Below are positions 50,217-60,300 of a stretch of DNA of 64,000 nucleotides, piece by piece. Numbering within the stretch: the stretch's first letter is position 1; each line of letters opens with the position of its first letter. The notes beneath the pieces were generated by a model, which made no database searches, was not told where the DNA came from, and worked only from the letters and a program-made list of their open reading frames with translations. The stretch is from Shiella aurantiaca (GTDB taxonomy: Bacteria; Bacteroidota; Bacteroidia; Cytophagales; Cyclobacteriaceae). The position numbers and the translations under genes were made by a program. The DNA lies in NCBI GenBank assembly GCA_030412945.1, contig JAUHJS010000007.1, forward strand, positions 1 to 64,000, in the 5' to 3' direction.

Positions 50217-50969
50217 TTATTTTGCGTTGTTTTTATTTTTCTTGTTAAGGTTAAGGGCAAACAATTCCTCCTTGGCCTCTTTCAGTTTAGACGTAAGGGT
50301 GATGTTGCCGTCTTTAAAATCTTTGGCTACGGTCAGCACAGCTCCCCATCCGCTTTTGTCCTCTTCTTCAGCACTGTTGTTGGCCAAAGCCTGGGTAGAA
50401 CTGGTACTGGGAGCGGGCTTGTAAATAATAGTAACCGGAGGTAATGTTTCCTCAGTTGGCTGTACCGCTGTAGCTTTATTGGTGGTTTCTTGAACGGCCG
50501 TGTGGAGCGCGAGCATTTCTGTGCTTTCTACTTTTAGGGATTTAGGAAGCTCCTCTTTCTTTGTAGGTTGAGGCTGGCTGACTCTTTTTTCCGTTTTCTT
50601 TTCTACCTGAGCTACACGTGCTGGTTTTTCAGCCGGAAGTAAAGCAGGCGAGGTGCTTGGTTTTTCTTCTTTTGAGGTATCAGAAAGTGCTTGGGCATCT
50701 TTTTCAATTGCAGTATCCTTTACTAGTACTTCAGTGGCGTCATTTTGGGCGATTGGGCTAGCGGTTTGTGTATTCCATTGAAGATATACGATACTTCCCG
50801 ATACCAAAAGTATGGCCACACTGGCCGCTACGCGGATTTTAGTCCAGAAAATTGCTTTTTCTTTTTGTTCAAGTTGTTGGGCAAGTCTGTCCCAAGCCTC
50901 CAAAGAGGGAGCCTGTTCCAAGCTTTTGAGCTTTTTGCTAAATAGTTGGTCTATGGGTTGATGGCTCAT
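50217..50969 (-). CDS. Probable anti-sigma factor, single-pass membrane protein
   Basis: A protein of 250 residues. Residues 1-35 (QLFSKKLKSLEQAPSLEAWDRL) resemble the short sigma-binding N-terminus of Bacteroidota anti-sigma proteins. A membrane helix follows (about 46-64, VAASVAILLVSGSIVYL). A long low-complexity periplasmic region rich in Glu, Lys, Thr and Pro leads to a C-terminal helical segment. It overlaps the upstream ECF sigma gene by 32 nt, the usual sigma/anti-sigma layout. It would hold the sigma factor at the membrane until an envelope signal arrives. Confidence 0.72.
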   Translation of the reverse strand: MSHQPIDQLFSKKLKSLEQAPSLEAWDRLAQQLEQKEKAIFWTKIRVAASVAILLVSGSIVYLQWNTQTASPIAQNDATEVLVKDTAIEKDAQALSDTSKEEKPSTSPALLPAEKPARVAQVEKKTEKRVSQPQPTKKEELPKSLKVESTEMLALHTAVQETTNKATAVQPTEETLPPVTIIYKPAPSTSSTQALANNSAEEEDKSGWGAVLTVAKDFKDGNITLTSKLKEAKEELFALNLNKKNKNNAK

Positions 50970-51543
50970 TTTTATTGGTATTAAATGTAATCTCTTTTTC
51001 TAATTGGGCTAATTGCTTTTGCAAATACACTCGTGCCCGGCTGAGTTGCGATTTGCTGGTGTTTTCATTGATGGAAAGCAGGTCCGCAATTTCTTTGTGC
51101 GAGTAGCCTTCAATCACATAGAGGTTAAACACCGTACGGTATCCTTCGGGTAGTTGCTGTATCATGGCGAGCAACTCTTCCTCATGAAGGTGGTTTTCCA
51201 ATACGGTGAGGTTAGGGTCGGCCGGTGCCTGATCAGCGTCTACTTCTACATACATATACTTGTTTTTTCGGATCCACATCAAGCAATCATTTACCATAAT
51301 CCGCCTGATCCATCCTTCAAAACTCCCTTCCATCTGAAAGGTGTGTAGTTTTTCAAAGATTTTCATAAACGCACTGATGAGCACATCCTCGGCATCGTCA
51401 CGGTTTTTGATATACCGTACACAAACCCCCATCATCTTTGAGGCATAACGTGTATACAAATCCTTTTGTGCCTTTCGGTCTCCCTTGAGGCACGCCTGAA
51501 TCAGTTCTTCTTCGTTTTTTGATTTGCCGATTTGGAGTTTCAT
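50938..51543 (-). CDS. ECF-type RNA polymerase sigma factor
   Basis: A protein of 201 residues. Region 2 is ADLYTRYASKMMGVCVRYIK-like in sequence (LYTRYASKMMGVCVRYIKNR, then DDAEDVLISAFMKIFEKLHTF and FEGWIRRIMVNDCLMWIRKN). Region 4 is LPEGYRTVFNLYVIEGYSHK, then EIADLLSINENTSKSQLSRAR. Both are complete. I used the ATG at 51543; an upstream start at 51570 adds nine residues. It heads the operon containing the anti-sigma and barrel genes. Its regulon is probably envelope-related. Confidence 0.88.
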   Translation of the reverse strand: MKLQIGKSKNEEELIQACLKGDRKAQKDLYTRYASKMMGVCVRYIKNRDDAEDVLISAFMKIFEKLHTFQMEGSFEGWIRRIMVNDCLMWIRKNKYMYVEVDADQAPADPNLTVLENHLHEEELLAMIQQLPEGYRTVFNLYVIEGYSHKEIADLLSINENTSKSQLSRARVYLQKQLAQLEKEITFNTNKNEPSTHRPTI

Positions 51544-51572
51544 TTTCTGCGTTTCGAAAATAAGATGCAAAA

Positions 51573-51599
51573 AAGGGGCAGCTAGGTTGCGTGCCCCTT
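51573..51599 (-). terminator. Intrinsic terminator of the beta-CASP nuclease gene
   Basis: On the minus strand AAGGGGCA pairs with TGCCCCTT around 11 nt, followed by TTTT. It lies between the nuclease stop (51651) and the sigma gene start. Confidence 0.75.
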
Positions 51600-51650
51600 A
51601 TAAATTTACGAAAATATTTTGCTGTATTGTTTTAGTGTATTGATTTTCAG

Positions 51651-53051
51651 CTATATACCTCTAAATAATTCGTAGGATTCCAGATAAAAAGGAAGATGAG
51701 CTTGCCAGCCTTTTTCCTCTTTGAGGTATTGGGCTAGGGCTGCTGACGATTCTTTTTCCCCGTGCACAATAAAGGTGCGCTTAGGTGCATCGGTAAATTG
51801 ATCGAGCCATTGGATAAGCTCTTCGCGGTCGGCATGGGCAGAAAGTCCGGTGATTTCCCGTATGCGGGCTTGCAGGGGCACCGATTCTCCAAAAATAGGA
51901 ATAGGGCTTTCGCCAGATAAAATACGTTGCCCACGGCTTCCTTCGGCTTGGTAGCCTACTATCAGCACGGTATCTTGCGGATGAGGCAGTCGGTGGTATA
52001 AATGGTGCAAAATACGCCCTCCGGTACACATGCCACTGGCCGATATGATGATGGCTTTTTCCTTTACGGTATTAATATATTTCGATTCGTTGATAGAGGT
52101 AACGTATTTAAACTGCTTGTAATCGAAAATAGGATCTCCGTTTTTAGCACGTACATCGCCCAGCTTGTGGTATTCGGAATAGCGCTCGTATAGATTAGTA
52201 ACACTCACCGCCATGGGGCTATCAATGTACACAGGCACTTTTGGGATGAGCCCGCTTTCAAATAGCTCATACAGATAAAAGAGTACGTTTTGTGTACGGC
52301 CCACGGCAAAGGAGGGGATTACAATACAGCCTCCAGCCTCTAAGCCTTCGTTGATTTCCTTTTCCATAGCGGCCAAGGTGTCGGGCTGTATGTTTTTACG
52401 GTTTCCGTAGGTGGATTCTACCAACAGGATGTCGGCTTGGGTGATGGCCGAAGGGTCGTACATGATTTCATTTTCATAGCGGCCTAAGTCGCCACTGAAC
52501 ACCATGGTTTTACTCTGGTGTTCGCCCTTAATAAATAACTGCACAATGGCCGCGCCCAAAATATGGCCTGCGGTATGAAAGCTTACCGAGATGTTTTCGG
52601 TCAGGGATATTGTTTTATTGCAATCCACACTTTGGAGCAAGGGAAAAACTACTTCGGCATCTTCCACCGTGTACAGCGCTTGCGGATTGGCATGCTTGGA
52701 ATAGCCCTTCTTTTGTGCCCATTCGGCTTCTTCTTCTTGCAGTTTTGCCGAATCACGGAGTAGAATTTCGATTAAGTCGGCTGTGGGGTGCGTACAGTAA
52801 ATGGGGCCGTTGAAGCCGTCTTTGCAGAGCTTGGGCAGATAGCCGGTGTGGTCGATGTGGGCATGGGTGATTATGACCATGTCGATACTCGCAGGGTCAA
52901 AATCAAGCCCCGACCAGTTGCGCAGGCGCAGTTCTTTCAGCCCTTGGAATAAGCCGCAGTCAACCAATACGCGGGTGGTGCCAATATCCAGTAAATATTT
53001 CGATCCGGTGACGGTTTGGGCGCCTCCCAGAAATTTTATTCGTACATCCAT
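51651..53051 (-). CDS. Metallo-beta-lactamase/beta-CASP RNA-processing exonuclease-like protein
   Basis: A protein of 466 residues. The metal site is THAHIDHTGYLPKL, with further ligands in TAGHILGAA and FSGDLGRYE. The beta-CASP insert lies at about 205-360 (YIDSPMAVSVT). The RMMBL tail includes IVGYQAEGSRGQRIL, LSAHADREELIQWL and IVHGEKES. This is the archaeal/eukaryal CPSF-73-like group found in many bacteria and is likely an RNA endo/exonuclease. The exact RNA target is unknown. It is a single-gene unit with its own terminator. Confidence 0.87.
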   Translation of the reverse strand: MDVRIKFLGGAQTVTGSKYLLDIGTTRVLVDCGLFQGLKELRLRNWSGLDFDPASIDMVIITHAHIDHTGYLPKLCKDGFNGPIYCTHPTADLIEILLRDSAKLQEEEAEWAQKKGYSKHANPQALYTVEDAEVVFPLLQSVDCNKTISLTENISVSFHTAGHILGAAIVQLFIKGEHQSKTMVFSGDLGRYENEIMYDPSAITQADILLVESTYGNRKNIQPDTLAAMEKEINEGLEAGGCIVIPSFAVGRTQNVLFYLYELFESGLIPKVPVYIDSPMAVSVTNLYERYSEYHKLGDVRAKNGDPIFDYKQFKYVTSINESKYINTVKEKAIIISASGMCTGGRILHHLYHRLPHPQDTVLIVGYQAEGSRGQRILSGESPIPIFGESVPLQARIREITGLSAHADREELIQWLDQFTDAPKRTFIVHGEKESSAALAQYLKEEKGWQAHLPFYLESYELFRGI

Positions 53052-53093
53052 AAAAAGTATCTTAGTGATAGCAGCCCTAAGTAAGCAATAAAA

Positions 53094-53123
53094 AAAAGAC
53101 CCACCAATTGGCGGGCCCTTTTT
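53094..53123 (-). terminator. Intrinsic terminator of the PspC gene
   Basis: On the minus strand GGGCCCGCC pairs with GGTGGGTCT (two G-U pairs) around AATT, followed by T7. It lies about 35 nt after the PspC stop codon. Confidence 0.75.
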
Positions 53124-53155
53124 CGTTGCTGTTTTAACCTGTTTATTTGACCTAT

Positions 53156-55570
53156 TTATAATTTGCGAAGGCCGGAAATTCCGTTGCCATCGTGTTCTAC
53201 GCGTGGGCTGCCTTTATAGCCTACTTGGCTGGCGCCTGAGGTTTCTACCTCTAGGATGTCTTTCACCTGTACTTCGATAGAAGAGGCGCCATTTGCATCC
53301 AAATAGGCCTGATTTACCGGGAAGTCGACCATAAGCAAGCGGCTTGCACCTTTCACGCGGGCGGCTAGCTTATCGGCTTTTCCATCCATTTGAAGCGATG
53401 AAGCTCCATGAATTTCCACGTCTATCGACTCGGCCGTCAGTTCACCTTTTAAGTTGCTGGCGCCATGGAGTTCGATATCGAGATAATCGGCTGTGAAGTT
53501 ATTTAACTCTGCCTCTACCGCTCCTGATAGCTCAATGGCACGCAAGGCAGGCATATCAATGTATACTTTTACTCGGTTTTTAAATTCTCCATAGCGGATA
53601 TCGAACCAGTGGTCGTTTTCAATATCTAGGTATAAAGTGGTGCCACTTACGTACAACTCAGTATGAGAAAGTATGTCGCGGTCGCCATCGATACGGACAG
53701 AGAAACTATCGCTTTGGTTAATTTGGATGTCAAAGTAATCGTTGGCCTCAATGGACGTGAAGTTTGTCAATTCATCATACGACTTACTGAAACCATCGTA
53801 GTAGCGGGAGTCTTCCTCACAAGTAAGGCATCTTAGCCCTTCGTCAGTATAAATCCACTGAGCGGTGGAAGAAACGTGGTAAGGGTAGGACTGCAATACG
53901 CTATTGATAGAATATTCCAGTACAAAAGGTCGATTGCGTGGCACTTCCAATATCACATCCATAGTTTGGAAACGGTATTCGGCTCCAGCGGCAAAAGTCA
54001 TCACATTAGGAAAGAAGAATACAGAATCGGTTTGGTTCCACACATATTCCACTGACTGGGCATTTTGCATGGCATCTTCTACCGTGCTACCGAATGACTC
54101 AGTTTCTTTTATTACATAGAAAAGCGAATCGTTGCTAGGCTTGATTTTGAACTGCACCAAAGGAATTACGTCATCGTCCCATCTACTATTGCTAGTAAAT
54201 ACCGGTATGCTATTGCCTACTTCTAAGGACTGGCGAACCGTATGGGTAGCCTCGCTATGGAAATCTTTAATCGTATTGGGTATAGAAATGGCCAATACGC
54301 CCAGTGAAATTAGCCATGCCATAAAGAGGGTGAAACCAAGTCCGCGTGGCAATACTTGCTTGCGGGTCATGATGGAGATTCCGCCCATGGTAATGGCAAA
54401 AGTAGGCAACATAAATAGTAGGGCAGCAGACACAGCTACAGGCCAAGGAATACTATAGATGAACAAATCCGTAGGTAATCCGCCTAAGTGTAACCAGCCT
54501 TCGCCTGTGTATAAGCCTAAGAAAACCCCGGCCATAATCAGTACAGTCACTAGGAAAGAGAAACCCATAATGAAGATCATGAAGCCTACAAAAATGCGTA
54601 CTACGTCAAAAAAGAAGTTGAATACGGGGCCTATGGCTTTGGCTAGAAAACCAAATACAGCAGCTATCACCCGGAAGGGGAATAAGATGATCTTAGTGAT
54701 TACATTTTCCTCCGCTGTTTCGCTTCCGCTATTATCTCTCTTTATTTTGTTTTCGATATTGGAAAGCGTAACAGGCTCTCCGCTCATTTGCATTTTTTCG
54801 GTAAACGACTTGGCTTCGGGGGTTATCGCCCACATAATGATGTAGGCGATGATTCCGGCTCCCCCTGGAATACTAAACAGCACAAATAATATACGGATAA
54901 TTACTACATCTACCTTAAAGTAGGAGGCTATCCCGCTGGCCACACCACCCAGCACTTTCGTGTCCGGATTGCGGTACAGCTTTTTGATGTGCTCATCTTC
55001 TTGCAAGGTGTGCGATTCAGGAACCAATATCCAGGCAAGGATATAGCCTAATATCACCACGCCACTGATAGAAAATCCACCAATAAACCAAAAGGTAGTG
55101 CCGGATACAGCCAAAAGGACTAAGGCTACACGTACCCATAGCGCATCGAAGGAGAAATAGTGGGCAATACCTGCGGCCACGCCTCCGAGCATTTTACGCT
55201 TGACATCACGGTAAAAGCGTTTGCTTTCTCCGGTAGCGCTTGGCTCAGGTGCAGGAGCTGATTTTGCTGAAGATTGTGTACTGCCAGCTAAAGGCTCATC
55301 TTCTTCTATGGCTTGGAAGTCTTTCACCCCGCCCATGGTAGCTTGTAAAGCTTCTACGTCTTCTAAGGTGATTACCTGCTTGCCTGCGTTGAGCTTGCTA
55401 GAGAAAATCTCGGCAATACGCGACTCAATATCCTGGATTATCTCTTCACTGCCATCAAAAGAGGCGAAGTAGGTATGTATGGCATCCAAGTACTGCTTAA
55501 GTTGATCGTATCCATCTTCCTCGATATGGAAAATGATACCACTTATGTTGATGCTTATATTCTTCTTCAT
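53156..55570 (-). CDS. Large PspC-domain membrane protein with C-terminal DUF2807 adhesin-like domain
   Basis: A protein of 804 residues. Residues 1-90 form a conserved cytosolic cap (NISGIIFHIEEDGYDQLKQY). Two PspC domains follow, each with GGVA(A/S)GIA(H/S)YF (about 128 and 208). Several membrane helices occupy about 145-445. The C-terminal extracytoplasmic part (about 600-804) is a DUF2807 beta-helix with repeated LHGASNLKG, IHGASSLQMDG and KGASRLLMV turns. PspC proteins respond to membrane stress. The upstream padR gene, 8 nt away, places it in a repressor-controlled operon. The combination is common in Bacteroidota, but the function is not established. Confidence 0.85.
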   Translation of the reverse strand: MKKNISINISGIIFHIEEDGYDQLKQYLDAIHTYFASFDGSEEIIQDIESRIAEIFSSKLNAGKQVITLEDVEALQATMGGVKDFQAIEEDEPLAGSTQSSAKSAPAPEPSATGESKRFYRDVKRKMLGGVAAGIAHYFSFDALWVRVALVLLAVSGTTFWFIGGFSISGVVILGYILAWILVPESHTLQEDEHIKKLYRNPDTKVLGGVASGIASYFKVDVVIIRILFVLFSIPGGAGIIAYIIMWAITPEAKSFTEKMQMSGEPVTLSNIENKIKRDNSGSETAEENVITKIILFPFRVIAAVFGFLAKAIGPVFNFFFDVVRIFVGFMIFIMGFSFLVTVLIMAGVFLGLYTGEGWLHLGGLPTDLFIYSIPWPVAVSAALLFMLPTFAITMGGISIMTRKQVLPRGLGFTLFMAWLISLGVLAISIPNTIKDFHSEATHTVRQSLEVGNSIPVFTSNSRWDDDVIPLVQFKIKPSNDSLFYVIKETESFGSTVEDAMQNAQSVEYVWNQTDSVFFFPNVMTFAAGAEYRFQTMDVILEVPRNRPFVLEYSINSVLQSYPYHVSSTAQWIYTDEGLRCLTCEEDSRYYDGFSKSYDELTNFTSIEANDYFDIQINQSDSFSVRIDGDRDILSHTELYVSGTTLYLDIENDHWFDIRYGEFKNRVKVYIDMPALRAIELSGAVEAELNNFTADYLDIELHGASNLKGELTAESIDVEIHGASSLQMDGKADKLAARVKGASRLLMVDFPVNQAYLDANGASSIEVQVKDILEVETSGASQVGYKGSPRVEHDGNGISGLRKL

Positions 55571-55578
55571 GATAGGTT

Positions 55579-55914
55579 TCAGTTAAGGTTTTTATTGATA
55601 ATCTGTTGGGTTGAGTCCATCAGCTCATTCCAGGTTTCAGTAAGGCTTTGCAGAAAAGTGCGTCCCTCGGCTGTTAACGTGTAGTATTTTCTGGGCGGGC
55701 CCGATTGTGACTCTACCCATTTGTAATCTACCAGTCCAGCTTTGCGCAGGCGGGTAAGCAGTGGGTACAGGGTACCTTCTACCACCATGATTTTGGCTGC
55801 GGTAAGCTCTTCGATCATATCAGAAGCGTATACTTCGCCCCTCGAAATGACATGCAAAATGCAGAATTCGAGTATTCCCTTTCGCATTTGCACTTGTGTG
55901 TTTTCCAGATTCAT
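55579..55914 (-). CDS. PadR-family transcriptional repressor
   Basis: A protein of 111 residues. The winged helix is KGILEFCILHVISRGEVYAS, then DMIEELTAAKIMVVEGTLYP. The conserved Tyr-Pro-Leu-Leu-x-Arg-Leu segment is YPLLTRLRKAGLVDYKW, followed by RKYYTLTAEGR. The length fits PadR subfamily 2 with a short C-terminal helix. It precedes the PspC gene by 8 nt. Three boxes AAGGTACTAT, two of which overlap its promoter, indicate autoregulation. Confidence 0.9.
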   Translation of the reverse strand: MNLENTQVQMRKGILEFCILHVISRGEVYASDMIEELTAAKIMVVEGTLYPLLTRLRKAGLVDYKWVESQSGPPRKYYTLTAEGRTFLQSLTETWNELMDSTQQIINKNLN

Positions 55915-55939
55915 GCTACATCTCTTTACGTGTATGGAA

Positions 55940-56013
55940 CAAATTTATTAAAAGGTACTATACAATGCAAGGTACTATTTAAATATTTATTAATGTGTTA
56001 TACATAGTACCTT
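55940..56013 (-). promoter_or_regulatory. PadR promoter with three operator boxes
   Basis: TAAATTTG (minus strand, 55947-55940) is an exact -7 box. TTG at 55970-55968 is a possible -33 element about 20 nt away. The box AAGGTACTAT occurs at 55952-55961 and 55969-55978 (17 nt apart), and inverted as ATAGTACCTT at 56004-56013. The first lies between the promoter elements and the second covers the -33 site, as expected for steric repression. The remainder of the 350-base gap to porV holds nothing recognisable apart from the porV promoter. Confidence 0.75.
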
Positions 56014-56212
56014 AGTAAAAGGTTGTCTTTTTATAGGATTATTTTAGTTTTTGCTATTAAGTTATTCATTTAAAGCGATTTAAGAAATTTTTTGTTTCTT
56101 GGCTGAGGTTACAGAGAGACGAGATAGACTTATGTTTTAAGAAACCCATTGGGTTTTGCAATAGATAAATGGTCGTTATTGTCATAATGCCCTTACACAT
56201 TTAAGGCAGAAA

Positions 56213-56244
56213 ATTGGTTTCCCCTTCGGGTATAGCTATTTTTG
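56213..56244 (+). promoter_or_regulatory. Promoter of porV-porU2
   Basis: ATTG (56213-56216), 20 nt, TATTTTTG (56237-56244) fits the Bacteroidota promoter. The ATG at 56266 is 21 nt after the -7 box, which rules out a TTG start at 56242. Confidence 0.65.
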
Positions 56245-56265
56245 TTCTTGTTGTTTTTTAGAAAT

Positions 56266-57345
56266 ATGGCGAGAAGCCTCTGGGTATTTTTATTTTGTGT
56301 GACACCCATAGTCACGTGGGCGCAGCTTGCCGCTCCCAAATACAGCAATGAGTTCTTGTCCATTGGTGTGGGAGCAAGAGGTTTGGCCATGTCAAAAGCG
56401 CAAGTAGCCATTACGGGCGATAATACCTCTTTGTACTGGAACCCGGCTGGGCTTATGCAGGCGCAGGGCTTACACAATATCGGCCTGATGCATGCCAGCT
56501 ATTTTGGCGGTATTGCCCAGTACGATTACCTTGGCTATACTACTTACTTGGACAAATACAGCAAAGTAGGAGTGGGACTTATCCGTTTTGGGGTAGATAA
56601 TATCCCCGATACACGCTTTTTATACGATGCCAGTGGTGTCATTAATTATGATAATGTGCGCTTTTTTGCCGCAGCCGATTACGCTTTATTGCTGAGCTAT
56701 GCGCGCAACCTGGCAGGTTTCAAGGGACTCTCTTTGGGCGGAAATGCCAAGGTGATTCACCGTTTGGCGGGCGATTTTGCCAATGCCTGGGGCTTCGGAC
56801 TTGATTTTGGCGCTCAATATCGGGCCAAAAACTGGTCAGCGGGACTGATGGCACGCGATGTTACCACCACCTTCAATGCGTGGTCGCACAATGCCGAGCT
56901 GGTGTATGATGTATACTTGCAGACCGGAAATGAAATTCCTCGAAATTCTATCGAGATTACCCTACCCAAGCTCATTCTGGGAGGCGCCTATTGGTATACT
57001 TTTCTTGAAGATTTTACCGCCTTGATAAGCCTCGATGCAGAAATTACTTTTGATGGCCCACGCAATGTGCTGCTTAGCACCGATCCGGTTTCTGCCGACC
57101 CTATGTTGGGGCTAGAGCTATCTTATGACAACCTGGTGTATCTGCGTGGAGGACTGGGCGGCATTCAGCAAATCAAAGATTTTGATGGGAGTCAATCCTA
57201 TATTTTTCAGCCCAGTGCCGGACTCGGGATTAATTGGCGTTCCTTTCAGCTAGATTACGCCCTGACCAATATTGGTCAGCAGTCGCAGGCTTTGTATTCG
57301 CATGTATTTTCGTTGAACCTACGTTTAGAAGAGAAGGAAGAATGA
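56266..57345 (+). CDS. porV: PorV/PorQ-family outer-membrane protein of type IX secretion
   Basis: A protein of 359 residues with signal peptide MARSLWVFLFCVTPIVTWAQ. The start of the mature protein (YSNEFLSIGVGARGLAMSKA, then QVAITGDNTSLYWNPAGL) is the hallmark of the PorV/PorQ family. Barrel strands follow, ending VFSLNLRLE. PorV shuttles cargo proteins from the SprA translocon to the PorU sortase at the outer membrane. It overlaps the downstream sortase-like gene by 4 nt (ATGA). Since the main PorV/PorU pair may lie elsewhere, this pair is probably the second set (PorV-like and PorU2). Confidence 0.82.
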   Translation: MARSLWVFLFCVTPIVTWAQLAAPKYSNEFLSIGVGARGLAMSKAQVAITGDNTSLYWNPAGLMQAQGLHNIGLMHASYFGGIAQYDYLGYTTYLDKYSKVGVGLIRFGVDNIPDTRFLYDASGVINYDNVRFFAAADYALLLSYARNLAGFKGLSLGGNAKVIHRLAGDFANAWGFGLDFGAQYRAKNWSAGLMARDVTTTFNAWSHNAELVYDVYLQTGNEIPRNSIEITLPKLILGGAYWYTFLEDFTALISLDAEITFDGPRNVLLSTDPVSADPMLGLELSYDNLVYLRGGLGGIQQIKDFDGSQSYIFQPSAGLGINWRSFQLDYALTNIGQQSQALYSHVFSLNLRLEEKEE

Positions 57346-60300
57346 AATCCTCCATTTATTATATAATCCTTTTAGTGTTTCTTCCCCTTACTTCTGTCTG
57401 GGCACAGGAAACGTATGGGAATGAGTGGATTGTCAATGGGCAGAGTTATTTCAAGGTAAAAGTATTTCAAGAAGGCATTTATCGCTTGAGTTACGAAGAA
57501 CTAAGAAATGCTGGCGTGCCCGATGGCATTGACCCCAGACGCTTTCAGTTGTTCCGAAGAGGGGTGGAACAGGCCATTTTTGTAAAAGGCCCAAGCGGAA
57601 GCCCGATTGGAACGCCTTTGGGCAATGGTGATTTTATCGAATTCTTCGGGCAGCCCAATGATGGCAAATCAGATACAGACCTCTATCTAGAACCATCCTT
57701 TCAGGCTCATACCTATTATAATATTTTCTCGGATACGGCCGCTTACTTCCTGACATGGAACCTTACCAGCACCAGTAATAAGCGCATGACTTTTTTCAAT
57801 GAGGTAAATACCAATAATATTCCCACCGAACCCTTTCACCGCGAAATACTGCGCATAGTGTCTACAGATGCTTATCGAGGGGGGATTAGTTACGAAAATG
57901 AAGCCCGTGATACGTATTTAAGTGCCTACGATTATGGAGAAGGCTGGAGTGGCGCGCGCATCGCCAATAATCAAAGTCGTGATTATACTTTCACCAACCT
58001 GACCAAAACGGTAAGCAGTGGTAACCAGCCGCAGTTGGTTTGGCAAATTGGGGGAATTAGCAATGTGACTCACCAATACACAGTGTCGGTAGGGCGTGAT
58101 GCCGCCAATCTTCGAACGATTTTCTCGGGGAGCTTATCGGCTTATGAGTTTCATAGCCAAACCTTTCCCTTAGAGTGGTCAGATTTGGGCAGCAACTTGC
58201 TGGTTCGGATTTCATGTACCGGAGGCAATGTGGCCTTGCGCTATGCTGAGCTGAGCTTTGGGCAAAATTTTGATTATGCGGGAGAAGGAGCAAAAGATTA
58301 TTATTTAGTACCAAACCCCACCGATAAAGCCTTTGTACGACTTTCCAATGCCGGAAGCGGACTTTCGGTATACGATGTGAGCGATGTAAATCAAGTGAGG
58401 CGAATCGGCTTTAGTGTATCGGGCTCGGCTATCGATTTCACGGTCAATCAAAATACTTTTGGACGGAGAATTTGGGTAAAAGGGAGTACCAGCCTTATTC
58501 CCCTTATCGAAAAAGTGAATTTCCGTGCGATTGCAGGCGCACCTAATTATTTGATTGTGAGTCATCCGGCTTTAACAAGGCCCGCTTCGGGCAGTGCTAA
58601 TCCCGTGCGAGACTATGCCGCTTATCGGGCTTCGGCCTCAGGGGGAGGCTTCGATACGCTTATCATGATGGTGCCCGATTTGTACAATCAGTTCAACTAT
58701 GGAGATGCCAGTCCCATTGCCATCAGGCGTTTTGCGCGCTACATGTTAGGGCAGGGTACAAGCCAAGGCTATTTATTTTTAATGGGTAAGGCCATTAGTC
58801 CGTATACACCTACGGTAGAAGGCGGAAACGTATTGTACCGCAAGGCGCCACAAAATTTTAGCGTAGGCAATTGGGTGCCCTCCTTTGGTTATCCCGGGGG
58901 CGATATTTTATTTTCTTCCGATGCCATGGAAGGGCTTGAAATTTTCCCCCGATTGTATACAGGCCGCTTAAGCGCCCGCAGTCCGCAGGAGGTAAAAAAC
59001 TACCTCGATAAAATCCGTGCCATGGAATCCTTACCTTATGATGAATTGTGGCGAAAGCGTAATGTCTTGCTCAGTGGGGGCTTGTCTTTTATAGAGGTTA
59101 ATAATTTCAGGCGCTATATCGGGGAATTTAAGTCGGTGCTGGATGGGCCGTATTTGGGTGGCGAAACCCAGCTGATTTTTAAGGAATCGAACCAAACAGT
59201 GCAGCTAATAAATATCAGTGAGGAAGTAAACCAAGGCACCAACCTGATTTCATTTTTCGGGCATTCGGGCTCGGTGCTCACCGATATCGACATTGGCTTG
59301 GCCAGTCAGTCATTGAATGGCTATCAGAATCAAGGCAAATATCCTTTCATGGTCATCAACGGCTGTATTGCAGGGACTGTTGATATCAATAATCCGGTTA
59401 CCCTTGGCGAGGACTGGCTCATTACGGCTGAAAAAGGAGCCATTGGATTTCTGGCACATACTAACCAAGGTTTGCCGCGTGAGTTGAAACTCTTCACTGA
59501 CTTGTTGCTTCAGTATGCTTATTCCGATACCACCACCATGCATTGGCCTATTGGGCAAATCCACAAAAAAGTGATGGAAGAATATGCCGCCCAGCGCATA
59601 AGCAGTGGAGTGCTTCGCAAACTTACCCAAACCCAAATTCAACAATTTCTGCTGCAATGCGACCCGGCTTATACCCTTTTTGGCGCCCGCAAGCCCGATT
59701 ATAGTACCAGAGCTGAGGAGGTTTCCATAAGAGCCATAGGTACCGAACCGATTACGGCCCTTTCCGATTCCTTTACCATTCAAATTGTAGCTAAGAACTT
59801 TGGCCGAACCAGCGATAAACCCTTCCAGATAGCCATTGACCGAACCTTACCTAATGGCACGCTGATTAAAGGAGATACAGTTTCTTACGATCCGGTGTAT
59901 TTTCAAGATACCCTTGCCTATACCTTCCGCTATGCCGATCCCAGTGCCTTTGGCATCAACCGTTTCCAAATTTACCTCGATCCGCTGGATAGCATTGCAG
60001 AAATCAACGAAGGGAATAATACGGTGCAGTTCGAGTATTTCTTCAGCTTAGGAGGTACCGTGAATTTGCTTCCTTATAATTATGCTATCCAATCCAATAC
60101 CTCAGTTACCTTAAAGGCCCAGTCAGCCGATATTTTTTCAAGCCCCAGAGGCTTTGATTTTGAGATAGATACCTTGGCTAGTTTTACGAGTCCTTGGAAA
60201 AAATCTACCACGGTAAATGCCCGTGTATTGGCCGAATGGCCTGTTACCCTTTTGAGCAAGGATAGTACGGTATATTATTGGCGAAGCCGCTATAGTGAGC

